Origin: a virus
Direction: 5' to 3' (one strand)
IMG/VR virus record: IMGVR_UViG_3300027969_000133
Location: 1-53,796 of that record
DNA: 53,796 bases
Below are positions 43,689 to 52,420 of the stretch, piece by piece. Below the pieces are notes generated by a model. The model saw only the letters and a program-made list of their open reading frames with translations. It was not told where the DNA came from and searched no databases. The position numbers were made by a program, and so were the translations under genes. The first letter of the stretch is position 1. The number at the start of each line of letters is the position of its first letter.

Positions 43689-45989
43689 ATGCCATACATC
43701 ATAAATTTTACCGACAGAGAAAACAAGACCCCGATTACGGTCTATGATAATACTTCTAATGCAGACACAAGTTTAGACTTTCCAGGCCGCAATGTTACAG
43801 GTTACGGACAAATTATTGCTGAAAACTTTTTAGCATTGTTAGAAAACTTTGCCAGCGGGTCAGCCCCAGCAAACCCAGTTGAAGGTCAACTGTGGTACAA
43901 TTCTCTAGAAGGCATTTTACAAATTTGGGATAACACCCAATGGAAAGCAGCCAGTAATATTCAAAAAAGTACCAGCGAACCTTCAGTAGAATCTGCTAGA
44001 GTTGGCGAACTCTGGGTTGACACAACTAACCAACAGTTATATGTATTTTCTGGATCAAGTTGGATTTTAGTCGGACCTAACTTTTCTACAGGTTTGCAAT
44101 CTGGTCCTGTTGTAGAATCTATTATTGATAGCGATAACTTTGATAGAGTTATTGTAACCTTTTATGTAGAAGACAAACCAATTATTGTTATCAGTAAAGA
44201 CAGCTTTACTCCTAAAAATTCTATTAACGGCTTCTCAGCAATTAAAACGGGTATCAACATTACTAGCCTTGATATTGGCGAAGGCGGCTTCCTACCAAAA
44301 TTTTACGGAACAGCAATTGCTGCAGATTCACTAAATGTTGCAGGTACCGCGGTTGCCGCATCTAAGTTTTTAAGATCAGATACTACTAATACAACTGAAC
44401 AAAATTTCAATATTAGAAATAATGCAGGTCTTACAATCGGTATTGATGGGACATTTAGTTTAACTTCAACCTCAACAGCCGCTAAGATATACAACGCCAC
44501 AGCAGGTGCTAGTATTGATCTTCAAACTAACCGAAACGGTGTTCCAGATACTGTTCTAAAAATTGTTAACAACACAGTGGGTGTTAATGTAGCCGCACCC
44601 GACGAAGCACTGGTTGTCAGCGGCAATATTAAAACTGACGGCAGTTTAATTCTCACTGGAATTGCTGAAAGCACCAACTTTAATAACGGTAGCTTTAGAA
44701 CCGCAGGCGGTATAGCAGTAACTAAAAATGCTCTTATCGGCAAGAACATTGATATTTACGGCCAAACAATTACAACTTCTATTGAGCCGAGAGAAACAGA
44801 AAGATACGACAGTGGAAGTTTAACAAGACGATGGAACACTGTTAGGACTAAAACTCTTATTGCAGATACTTTAGTTGGAGCACTGGAAGGTAATATTATT
44901 GGTAACGCCACTACTGCAACCAACCTGCGTTTTCCAACAACTTTTAAAATGCAGGGAGATGTAACTTCTGCAAATATCACATTTGACGGACAAGTTGGCG
45001 GTACTACAAAGACCTTTGACACAGTTATTACTTCTGGAATTATTTCCAGTAAAGTTCAACCTAGTCCTAATGTATCAAAAGCTGATGATTATGTACTTGT
45101 CTTTAGATCAGGCGAAGGTCTATTAAAAGAAACTAGAGATGTGTTTGTTGGGGATCTTGGAGTGCCAGTTGGTACAATTTTGCCATTTGCCGGATCTGCA
45201 GCACCCTATGGTTATCTATTGTGTGACGGCAGCGAACAAGAAATTTCCAAATATCTAGCATTATATAATGTTATTGGTAATATCTACGGAACAGCATTTA
45301 GAGGCCAACAAATTCCAACTTCGTTGACTTTTGTATTGCCTGACATGCGTGGTCGCTTTCCTCTAGGTAAACACGACATGGATAACAACAACACCGTTCC
45401 ATTAGGTGGCGGATTTACAGATGCTGGCGGCGGATTGCCTAGTAGTGAAGCTATTCCGGCAGGCAGATTTGTTGTAGGTCGTAGATACACGATTGCCAGC
45501 GTTGGTTCAACTAACTGGACTAATCAATCAATTCCCGGTACTTGGGTAGGTGCTATTTCTTCAGCAGTCGGTACTACATTTACTGCTGTTGCGGTAGGCA
45601 CAGGTACAGGCTCGGCAACATTAGTTCCAAGAATTGATGATGCACAAGCTTCTACTTTAGGCGGAGCCAGCGGCGATTATAGAAACACTTTAACCGCAAC
45701 TAACCTTCCACAACACGAACACAACTTTAAAGCACTAAATGATGCAGGAGTTAGCGGAAGTAATCAATATCATGCAACACGATTAGACACAGCTAGTCCT
45801 TCATCAATTGATCCGGGAGAAGGAGCCTTCCTTGGCCGAGGCCCTACAACTCCGGGCCAAATGCAATATCTCCCAAGTAGCGGCGGAGTATTGGGTTATA
45901 CAACACCACAGTTAGGACAGAGTTTTTCAATTATGAATCCCTACTTAACACTGAACTATATTATTCGTTCAGGTCCACCAGTATTCTAA
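43689..45989 (+). CDS. Short tail fibre-like protein with phage collar domain (gp12-like)
   Basis: 766 residues. The N-terminus (about 1-150) is shared with the next two fibre genes: NVTGYGQIIAENFLALLENF, then GQLWYNSLEG, then GELWVDTTNQQLYVF. The middle is a beta-repeat shaft. Residues 491-570 form a phage tail collar domain (VPVGTILPFAGSAAPYGYLL, LPDMRGRFPLGKHD), as in T4 gp12. The C-terminus has N-L-P-Q-H-E-H-N (about 672-679) and ends MNPYLTLNYIIRSG, the metal-binding receptor-binding head of this family. A roughly 60-residue module (GRRYTIASVGSTNW, GTTFTAVAVGTGTGSA) is inserted between collar and head at about 587-650. Ribosome site GAGG; starts 3 bases after the previous gene. Confidence 0.87.
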   Translation: MPYIINFTDRENKTPITVYDNTSNADTSLDFPGRNVTGYGQIIAENFLALLENFASGSAPANPVEGQLWYNSLEGILQIWDNTQWKAASNIQKSTSEPSVESARVGELWVDTTNQQLYVFSGSSWILVGPNFSTGLQSGPVVESIIDSDNFDRVIVTFYVEDKPIIVISKDSFTPKNSINGFSAIKTGINITSLDIGEGGFLPKFYGTAIAADSLNVAGTAVAASKFLRSDTTNTTEQNFNIRNNAGLTIGIDGTFSLTSTSTAAKIYNATAGASIDLQTNRNGVPDTVLKIVNNTVGVNVAAPDEALVVSGNIKTDGSLILTGIAESTNFNNGSFRTAGGIAVTKNALIGKNIDIYGQTITTSIEPRETERYDSGSLTRRWNTVRTKTLIADTLVGALEGNIIGNATTATNLRFPTTFKMQGDVTSANITFDGQVGGTTKTFDTVITSGIISSKVQPSPNVSKADDYVLVFRSGEGLLKETRDVFVGDLGVPVGTILPFAGSAAPYGYLLCDGSEQEISKYLALYNVIGNIYGTAFRGQQIPTSLTFVLPDMRGRFPLGKHDMDNNNTVPLGGGFTDAGGGLPSSEAIPAGRFVVGRRYTIASVGSTNWTNQSIPGTWVGAISSAVGTTFTAVAVGTGTGSATLVPRIDDAQASTLGGASGDYRNTLTATNLPQHEHNFKALNDAGVSGSNQYHATRLDTASPSSIDPGEGAFLGRGPTTPGQMQYLPSSGGVLGYTTPQLGQSFSIMNPYLTLNYIIRSGPPVF

Positions 45990-45999
45990 GAGATAAAAT

Positions 46000-47799
46000 A
46001 TGGCATATTTAATTACCAAATCAGACGGAACAACATTAACCACAGTATCAGATGGACAGATAGATGACCTAACCACTGACCTTACGCTGATTGGAAAAAA
46101 CTACAGCGGCTTCGGCGAAGCATTTAATGAAAATCTTATCAAACTGTTAGAAAACTTTGCCAGTGCGGCAAGACCCACTCGTCCTATTCGAGGACAAATT
46201 TGGTTCGATGTCACTGAATTAAAATTAAAAGTGTACAATGGTACATCATTTCAACCAGTTAGTTCCGCCACTATCAGTGCAACCCAGCCTACTTCTTTAA
46301 CACCGGGTGACTTGTGGTTTGATGATACAAACAAACAGTTATATTTTTATGACGGAGTGAATACATTATTGCTTGGCCCAAGCTACGGACTAAGTCAGGG
46401 TATCAGTGGTATTCGTGTTAATACAATTTTAGATTCTTTGAATCAAAGTAAAATTATCACCAGCTTGTATAATAACGGAACATTGATTGGCATCTTTTCA
46501 AGCAGTGAAACAGAATTCACTCCAAAACTTCCTATTACAGGATTCAGTGGCACAGTTATTCCTGGTTTTAATGCCAGTACTATTGCTGGTATTAAATTTA
46601 ATGTTACAGTTACTAATTCTGAAAAACTAGGCGGTCGACTTGATACAACCTATGTCAGGAACGATACCAGCGGAGTAATTGTAGGAAAGTTAGGTGTTAC
46701 AGACGGAGTTGAAATTGGTGACGCACAACAAGTTAAATTATTAGAAACCAACGGGGATTTGTTGTTACAAAACGTTGCACAGAATAAATTTATCAGAATC
46801 AGTGCTCGTAGGGGTGCGGTGCAAGATGATGCTATAGTAGTTGAACCAAGCTCGCAGACCGTTAAGATCTATGATGGATTTTTAAGCAGTCAAACAACAG
46901 TAGGCGGAAACCTAACAGTTAACGGTGACCTAAGAGTTTTAGGAAATACGGTAGCAGTTGATGTTGCAAATCTTAGAGTTGAAAATAAACAAATAGAACT
47001 AGGAACAAGTGCAGATAGTTCTATACTAACCAACGAACAAGCAGATGGCGGCGGCATTATATTACGATCGTCGGGCACCGGCGGCGACAAAGAGATTTAT
47101 TGGAGTCTTACTAGAGATGCATGGGTCTCTAATCAAAACATTGATTTAGAATATGGTAAATCCGTTAGGATTGCTGGCGTAGAATTATTAAAATACAACG
47201 AAGGCGCTGCCACTTACGAATTAACAAATGCGGTAACACGAGCCACAGGTATTAACATTTTTGGTGTGCAGGCAGAATTTACTATTGATAACATCTATGT
47301 TAATAACAATAGAATTTCATCAGTTAACGCCAACGGAGATATAGAAATATATCCTAATGGAACCGGTAATGTTGTATTGAACGGCACTGCAAGAATAACC
47401 GAAATTGGTGAGCCAGTTGGTATATCTGATGCCGCTACTAAAAATTATGTTGATGTGCAGATCAAAGCTAAACCGTTGGCATTGTCTATGGACATATCCG
47501 ATGGTAGGACCAACGATCAAATTGCATCTGACTTACAATTAATTGCTCCTGTGGACGAATATGATAATGGCACAGTTGCTAGAATTTTATGTACAATTGT
47601 TTCAGAAGTTCGCCCAACATTAGATTTAAACGGTTACATAAACAAATCACCAGCTACTTTCAATACCCCATCGGGTACAGGTTCAGCATTAATTGATGTA
47701 ACTTTTAGTACAGTATCGATTCCAACACCAGCATACAACATCAGTAGAATTGTTAAAACATATCAAATAATTGCAAATGCATGGACATTTGTATCATAA
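46000..47799 (+). CDS. Tail fibre paralogue, 599 residues
   Basis: Second of three tandem fibre genes with the same N-terminal domain: LIGKNYSGFGEAFNENLIKL, GQIWFDVTELKLKVYNG, and GDLWFDDTNKQLYFYDG in residues 25-125. The shaft contains TTVGGNLTVNGDLRVLG and the D-A-A-T-K-N-Y-V-D signature (near residue 485) frequent in trimeric phage fibres. No collar domain or His-rich head is present. The C-terminal 100 residues form a small beta domain. The shared N-terminus probably docks on the same baseplate partner as its paralogues. This protein may be a connector or shaft segment; that is inference. Confidence 0.83.
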   Translation: MAYLITKSDGTTLTTVSDGQIDDLTTDLTLIGKNYSGFGEAFNENLIKLLENFASAARPTRPIRGQIWFDVTELKLKVYNGTSFQPVSSATISATQPTSLTPGDLWFDDTNKQLYFYDGVNTLLLGPSYGLSQGISGIRVNTILDSLNQSKIITSLYNNGTLIGIFSSSETEFTPKLPITGFSGTVIPGFNASTIAGIKFNVTVTNSEKLGGRLDTTYVRNDTSGVIVGKLGVTDGVEIGDAQQVKLLETNGDLLLQNVAQNKFIRISARRGAVQDDAIVVEPSSQTVKIYDGFLSSQTTVGGNLTVNGDLRVLGNTVAVDVANLRVENKQIELGTSADSSILTNEQADGGGIILRSSGTGGDKEIYWSLTRDAWVSNQNIDLEYGKSVRIAGVELLKYNEGAATYELTNAVTRATGINIFGVQAEFTIDNIYVNNNRISSVNANGDIEIYPNGTGNVVLNGTARITEIGEPVGISDAATKNYVDVQIKAKPLALSMDISDGRTNDQIASDLQLIAPVDEYDNGTVARILCTIVSEVRPTLDLNGYINKSPATFNTPSGTGSALIDVTFSTVSIPTPAYNISRIVKTYQIIANAWTFVS

Positions 47800-47817
47800 T
47801 GAAACACGGAGCGACTA

Positions 47818-50800
47818 ATGGCCTACATAATTAATAGATTTGACGGAACACAACTTACTATAGTTGATGATGGTATCTTAGATACCAGCACCCCTGTAGG
47901 CCTAATAGGTAGAAATTATACCGGTTACGGTGAAGTCCAAAATGAAAACTTTATTTTCTTGCTTGAGAACTTTGCCAATGATAGTCCACCTGCTCGAGCA
48001 TTAAGTGGCCAAGCATGGTACGATAAAAATTCAAAAGCACTTAAAGTATATAACGGTACAAGTTGGTTGTCAATTGGTAATGCCACAGTAGCAGAAACTG
48101 GGCCAGGTCACAGCAATGGTGGCCTGTGGTTAAAAACTACCACACAACAATTGTATGTCAGCGATGGTACTGTTTGGCGTCAAGTTGGTCCAGAAGCCGC
48201 CGAAGGATTTGCAGTCACTAAGATGACTAGTACTAAAATTAAGTCAGCTACCGGTGCATCGTATCCTGTTATTCTAACACAGATTAATGGAGTTACAACT
48301 GCGATTCATTCTGATCAAGAATTTACAATTTCTGCAGATGAAGCAGTCCCTGGTTTCTCAGTAATTTATCCTGGATTGAATTATCCTTCAACAGGTACTG
48401 AACAAGTAGCAGTTGCAGTATTGCAGGCAGTTACACTAACTGATCCTGTTAATACTCGATTGAATGGAAAAGTATTAGAAAAAGTAAACAGTGACCTTTA
48501 TTATGCAGAATACGGGTCAACAGGAGATGTTCTGCTCTATCAAGCTAATGAACTCGGAAGATGGGTATTATATTCTGTTGAAGAAAACCAGGGAGATAGA
48601 CTTTGGAATACCAATACAGGAATCAGCGATCCTAGAAGTATTACTACCTGGTACGACGGAGTTAATTCAACTACAACAATTCGTCCTGGCCCTACTATTT
48701 CTGGAGCAACTACAACATCCACAGTTACAAATGCAATTTCAAAATATGCACTAACTGGTAATGTTAGAGGAAATGCTGAAACAGCTAGCCAACTAAAAGA
48801 TGTAAGAAAAATCAACGGTGTTGACTTCAACGGAACATCTAATATCACGGTTACCGCAGCAACTAATCAACCATTAAAGCCCGGCGATTATATCATTGGT
48901 TCTGAATTCAACGGAGCATTTGAAACCACATGGGACATCAATGCTGAATCAGAAAATATTCTAGGAACCATTGTTGCTAGAAATTCAGTGGGCGGCTTTA
49001 CAGCAACCACAATCAACTCTGATTTGTTTGGTAATGTTCAAGGTAATGTAACAGCACTATCTGGGACCAGCACATTTAATGAACTAACAGCCAGTGTAAT
49101 TAACGCACCAGTTGTTAATGGTAATGCAGCAACAGCAAGTAAAATTAGATTTCCTAAGAAAATTAACACAGTCGATTTTGATGGCTCTGCAGATATCACC
49201 CTTCCAGTTCCAGCTAACACACTGACTACAGATACACTGGCAATCAATGTTGTTAACTCAAGTCTAGCAACACTGGGCAAACTGGAATATCTAGAAGTTG
49301 AAGCCCCTGGTATTATTGTAGGCGATGGAAATAACCTCAACATTAGAATTGAAGGATTTACACCAACACTTGAGTCTGATGTTTCTAATGCAATTAAATT
49401 AAAATTACTAACAGGTTCGGTAACCGTTGCCCCAACCACAGTTACATTTATTTCAGCCAGTGCAGCCAATGCTGACGGAATACTATCTCCTGCATTGGTT
49501 CCGGACTATACATTAGGTACTGCAATTGAAAAAAGACCAGTACTTGGATTACCAAGCCATAGATGGCGTGATATTTACTCTGCGGCAGCAACGCTCGACG
49601 GCCTAAAAACCAACACCATCAGTGGTAGAACACTAACAGATCAAGTTACATTTACCAAAGATGTTATTATAACAGGAAATGCATACGGTAATGTAATTGG
49701 CAATTTAACTGGTAATGTAGTTGGTAATTTAACTGGTGCTGCCAGTCTTAATTTGTTAAAATCCGGCGACACCATGTCCGGCGACATTTTTTGGAATACA
49801 ACCGGTCGTGGCCTACAATGGTCAATGAATTCTGATAGTGCAAGTATTCGTTATTACAATACAGGCGATGCTGATACAAACAGCAGATTAGAATTTAACA
49901 CCGGCGATAACACTAATGAATTCTTTAGATGGACTCATACTGTAAGTGGTTCAACTTATGAATCTATGCGTCTTACTCCAAATGCATCTGGAGCAGCAGA
50001 TCTTAATTTAACAGGTACTATCAATGTTTCTGGAAACATTAATTTATCTAGTGGATCGTCAACATTTCAAGGTCGAGGATCGGGCATAACTGATCTCAAT
50101 GCATTTAATCTAGCAACAGGTACAGTTCCGTCTGCTAGATTATCCGGCGGCTATGTAATCGATGTAACTGGCAATGTAACTGGCAATGTAACTGGTAACA
50201 CTCAAGGAACTCATACTGGTGCAGTAATCGGAAATGTTACAGGAACAGCCAGCGGAAATATAGCAGCATCTGGTGGAACATTAACCGGCGATCTAAATTG
50301 GTCAACAACCGGTCGTGGTTTAACTTGGGGAATGAATACAGACGGTGCAAGTATTCGTTTTTACAACACAGGTGATGGCGACGCTAACAGCAGATTAGAA
50401 TTTCAAACAACTGATAACGGCAACGAATATTTTAGTTGGACACACAACAGCGGCAGCACATTTGAATCAATGCGACTGGTACCAAACAGCAGCGGCAATG
50501 CTGCTCTTACTGTATTTGGTAATGCCACAATCAACGGTACAACAACTGGAACATTTAGTGGTACCGGCACAAGTTTAAATATCAATGCTGATAGACTAAC
50601 AACAGGTACTGTTCCTACAAGTAGACTGTCTGGAACATACGGAATTAATATTACCGGTAATGCTGCCAGTGCAACAGTGGCACAAAGCGCCACAAACAAT
50701 ATTCAAAGAGTAGGCGATACAATGACAGGTAGACTAGGACAGTCTACTGCTGGATTCCACGCAGCTTCAAAAGAAGTTATCTCAACTAGAACAGATAGCG

Positions 50801-52419
50801 GATTTTATGATTGGAGTGCTCCAACAACTGCCAACGGATGGCCAGTTACCAGTAGTTGGTATCATTTAATATCATCTACTCATGTAAATGACGCAAACTA
50901 CTATGCCATGCAGTTTAGTGCAGATTTTTATGCACAGAATTTGTATTATAGAAGTACAGCAGGCAGCGGTGCTACAGCTTGGAATAAAATTCTCCATAGT
51001 AACAATTATAACGACTATGCTCCTACTAAAACAGGTGGTGGTGCAAGTGGCACTTGGGCTATTAACATTAGCGGCCAGTCAACTACTGTAGCAAATCTTC
51101 CAAGCAGTCAAATTATAAATTCTTTAGGATATACTCCAGTTAATCCTGGAGCATTAACCAACCAATCGGGCACTGCTATCAACGGTACAACAGCAACCTT
51201 TAGTGGACAGGTAAATGTTTCAACAGCAGGTATTAGATTTCCTAATGATCCATTCGGTGGCAGCGGAGATGCTGCAAGTATTACATATGAATCAGTTAGC
51301 GGAGAGAAGACTAGATTACGCTTTAGAGTAACTAATGATGCTGGCATATCTCCAGTTGACGACAAAGCAGAATTTATTGTTCCCGACAACGACAGTTTGT
51401 TAGTCAACGGTTATGTTACATTAAATGCCGCCAACTATAATAGTTATTCTCCAACATTATCTGGCACCGGCGCAACAGGCACCTGGGGCATTAATATTAC
51501 AGGAAGTGCAGGTTCTGCAGGTTCTGTAGCTTGGACAGGAGTAACTGGCAAACCGAATATTGTTTTAAACGATGGCAGCACTTACGGAATAAACATTAGT
51601 GGCAATGCTAATACCGCATCAAGTACTTCTGGGGTTTCTAACTCTGGAAATATCACAGCCGAGACAGACGGTTTTGGTGAACCAAGCGGCTTGAGATTAC
51701 GCAGTGTTTATAGTAACGGTTATCCAACAAGCTATGGTAATGCAATTACACTAGGCGGCGCCGGCGGCGGCGAGTTATTAATTGGATGGAGCGGAAGCAC
51801 AGGAGCCCATGCAGACAACTATGTTCGCAGTCGTAGAGACACTGGTAATGTTTGGAGTGCATGGGCAAAATTAATCAGCGATGTAAACATCAACAGCTAT
51901 GCGCCTACACTCACAGGTACGGGAGCCAGCGGCACTTGGCCGATCAATGTAACAGGTAACGCAGCCACAGTTACAACTATCACATCTGGTCAGATAGCTG
52001 GAGGCCTGGGTTACACCCCAGTTAGTATCAACGGCGGAACAATGAATGGTTATCTTGACTTCCAAGATAATAATTTAATTCGACCAACAATAAAAGATTA
52101 TAGTCTTGCACACAATGCATTAGGTAATGTATCCGGCGGTGTAACAGTTAATATGGAATTAGGTAACTATGCGTCTGCAACAGCAGTGGGTGCATTGACT
52201 TGGACATTTGCCAACCCTCCGACCGGTGCTAGAGTAGGTAGTATTATTCTAGAACTAACCAACGGTGGTGCCTATACACAATACTGGCCGGCAGCAGTCA
52301 AGTGGCCCAGCGGCTCAGCACCAAGTCTAGCAGCAGCAGGTGTAGATGTACTGGTCTTTATCACAGACGACGGTGGCTCAAACTGGCGTGGTGCAATATC
52401 AATGGGCGACAGCAGATAA
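47818..52419 (+). CDS. Long tail fibre-like protein, 1533 residues
   Basis: Third tandem fibre gene. The N-terminal domain matches the other two (GLIGRNYTGYGEVQNENFIF; GQAWYDKNSKALKVYNGTSW). The shaft consists of repeated G-N-V-x-G-N and L-x-G-x-x-x-G-T-W-x-I-N-x-(T/S)-G units. Two near-identical modules of about 88 residues begin at nt 49768 and nt 50272 (TTGRGLQWSMNSDSASIRYY versus TTGRGLTWGMNTDGASIRFY). Three repeats of Y-(A/S)-P-T-x-(T/S)-G...G-T-W-x-I-N lie near nt 51017, 51445 and 51900. Residues near nt 50780-51000 (FYDWSAPTTANGWP) recall other phage fibre adhesin modules. The C-terminal 150 residues (VTVNMELGNYASATAVGALT) look like a compact tip domain. Likely host-recognition fibre. 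Confidence 0.85.
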   Translation: MAYIINRFDGTQLTIVDDGILDTSTPVGLIGRNYTGYGEVQNENFIFLLENFANDSPPARALSGQAWYDKNSKALKVYNGTSWLSIGNATVAETGPGHSNGGLWLKTTTQQLYVSDGTVWRQVGPEAAEGFAVTKMTSTKIKSATGASYPVILTQINGVTTAIHSDQEFTISADEAVPGFSVIYPGLNYPSTGTEQVAVAVLQAVTLTDPVNTRLNGKVLEKVNSDLYYAEYGSTGDVLLYQANELGRWVLYSVEENQGDRLWNTNTGISDPRSITTWYDGVNSTTTIRPGPTISGATTTSTVTNAISKYALTGNVRGNAETASQLKDVRKINGVDFNGTSNITVTAATNQPLKPGDYIIGSEFNGAFETTWDINAESENILGTIVARNSVGGFTATTINSDLFGNVQGNVTALSGTSTFNELTASVINAPVVNGNAATASKIRFPKKINTVDFDGSADITLPVPANTLTTDTLAINVVNSSLATLGKLEYLEVEAPGIIVGDGNNLNIRIEGFTPTLESDVSNAIKLKLLTGSVTVAPTTVTFISASAANADGILSPALVPDYTLGTAIEKRPVLGLPSHRWRDIYSAAATLDGLKTNTISGRTLTDQVTFTKDVIITGNAYGNVIGNLTGNVVGNLTGAASLNLLKSGDTMSGDIFWNTTGRGLQWSMNSDSASIRYYNTGDADTNSRLEFNTGDNTNEFFRWTHTVSGSTYESMRLTPNASGAADLNLTGTINVSGNINLSSGSSTFQGRGSGITDLNAFNLATGTVPSARLSGGYVIDVTGNVTGNVTGNTQGTHTGAVIGNVTGTASGNIAASGGTLTGDLNWSTTGRGLTWGMNTDGASIRFYNTGDGDANSRLEFQTTDNGNEYFSWTHNSGSTFESMRLVPNSSGNAALTVFGNATINGTTTGTFSGTGTSLNINADRLTTGTVPTSRLSGTYGINITGNAASATVAQSATNNIQRVGDTMTGRLGQSTAGFHAASKEVISTRTDSGFYDWSAPTTANGWPVTSSWYHLISSTHVNDANYYAMQFSADFYAQNLYYRSTAGSGATAWNKILHSNNYNDYAPTKTGGGASGTWAINISGQSTTVANLPSSQIINSLGYTPVNPGALTNQSGTAINGTTATFSGQVNVSTAGIRFPNDPFGGSGDAASITYESVSGEKTRLRFRVTNDAGISPVDDKAEFIVPDNDSLLVNGYVTLNAANYNSYSPTLSGTGATGTWGINITGSAGSAGSVAWTGVTGKPNIVLNDGSTYGINISGNANTASSTSGVSNSGNITAETDGFGEPSGLRLRSVYSNGYPTSYGNAITLGGAGGGELLIGWSGSTGAHADNYVRSRRDTGNVWSAWAKLISDVNINSYAPTLTGTGASGTWPINVTGNAATVTTITSGQIAGGLGYTPVSINGGTMNGYLDFQDNNLIRPTIKDYSLAHNALGNVSGGVTVNMELGNYASATAVGALTWTFANPPTGARVGSIILELTNGGAYTQYWPAAVKWPSGSAPSLAAAGVDVLVFITDDGGSNWRGAISMGDSR
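49689..49739 (+). repeat. Short in-frame tandem repeat encoding G-N-(V/L)-(I/V/T)
   Basis: Degenerate 12-base units (GGTAATGTA..GGCAATTTAACT..GGTAATGTA..GGTAATTTAACT) encode an alternating Gly-Asn-Val/Leu shaft motif. A second, tighter copy lies at about 50167-50205 (ggcaatgtaact twice). These are candidates for slippage and length variation in the fibre shaft. Confidence 0.7.
49768..50540 (+). repeat. Duplicated fibre module (two copies of about 265 bases)
   Basis: Copy 1 is about 49768-50030 and copy 2 about 50272-50540. They share T-G-D/S-G-D...TTGRGL, M-N-x-D-x-A-S-I-R-(Y/F), YNTGD, NSRLEF, E-S-M-R-L. The separation and divergence indicate an old internal duplication of a beta-sandwich or shaft domain. 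Confidence 0.8.
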
Positions 52420-52420
52420 T

